Shown in pieces: positions 42,348-42,372 of a stretch of DNA of 42,372 bases. The notes below the pieces were generated by a model. It had not been told where the DNA came from. It saw only the letters and a program-made list of their open reading frames with translations, and did not search any database. Source of the DNA: Halorubrum laminariae (GTDB lineage: Archaea > Halobacteriota > Halobacteria > Halobacteriales > Haloferacaceae); assembly GCF_024494655.1 (NCBI RefSeq), contig NZ_JANHDL010000017.1:1-42372 (forward strand), given 5' to 3'. How positions within the stretch are numbered: the first letter of the stretch is position 1; each line of letters starts with the position of its first letter. Position numbers and translations under genes: made by a program.

Positions 42348-42372
42348 ATGACACCAACACAATCCGACACTG
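42348..42372 (+). CDS. Start of a gene running off the window (partial)
   Basis: An ATG at 42348 opens a frame reading MTPTQSDT up to the window edge, which fits the Thr- and Asp-rich start of many haloarchaeal proteins. Only eight codons are visible, so its identity and even its reality are uncertain. Confidence 0.3.

Overview
The window looks like haloarchaeal (class Halobacteria) DNA. Its proteins are strongly acidic and rich in Asp, Glu, Thr and Val. There are twin-arginine signal peptides, an Orc1/Cdc6-type initiator with repeated origin boxes, TATA-box promoters close to start codons, and gene families I know mainly from haloarchaea (RdfA-like proteins, DUF7344-like and phiH1-repressor-like winged helices). 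The density of insertion-sequence debris, broken genes and plasmid-type genes points to a genomic island, megaplasmid or integrated element. I cannot tell which from the sequence.

Layout. Positions 1-3.1 kb hold small regulators: an orphan AbrB/MazE-type protein and two RdfA-like paralogues, which share a leader design and flank a two-gene operon. Positions 3.2-4.25 kb are debris: short TTCA-loop hairpins resembling IS200/IS605 ends and the C-terminal stub of an SLC13 permease. Positions 4.25-7.4 kb encode two exported proteins (one a probable beta-solenoid) and a homing-endonuclease-associated-repeat protein. Positions 7.7-11.4 kb are a three-gene minus-strand operon of plasmid type, ending in a 945-aa winged-helix protein. 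Positions 11.5-13.75 kb hold a phiH1-type repressor, a SHOCT membrane protein and a pentapeptide-repeat/ion-channel fusion.

The core (13.98-39.34 kb) is a BREX phage-defence locus closest to the archaeal type 5 layout: brxA, brxC(1), brxB, brxC(2), pglX, pglZ and a brxHII-type helicase. The first four genes are joined by 4-bp ATGA overlaps. The locus is interrupted three times. An Orc1/Cdc6 gene with an apparent replication origin (two inverted and five direct ORB-like boxes round an AT-rich stretch) lies between brxC(2) and pglX, flanked by two broken genes. An OLD-family ATPase/TOPRIM nuclease lies between pglX and pglZ. A divergent pair, a PD-(D/E)XK nuclease and two small genes (one possibly a winged helix), lies between pglZ and the helicase. 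The middle of pglX, which should carry target recognition, is visibly AT-richer than its two ends.

A palindrome, TTAACCAACA-N(20-21)-TGTTGGTTAA, occurs three times: before brxA, between the divergent nuclease and small-gene units, and in the debris at 3.3 kb. It is the best candidate for a shared control or recombination site. Downstream of the helicase lie an intact IS701-like element with terminal repeats and a target duplication, a non-coding stretch with strong hairpins, a coiled-coil protein gene, and a 235-bp segment bounded by perfect 20-bp inverted repeats.
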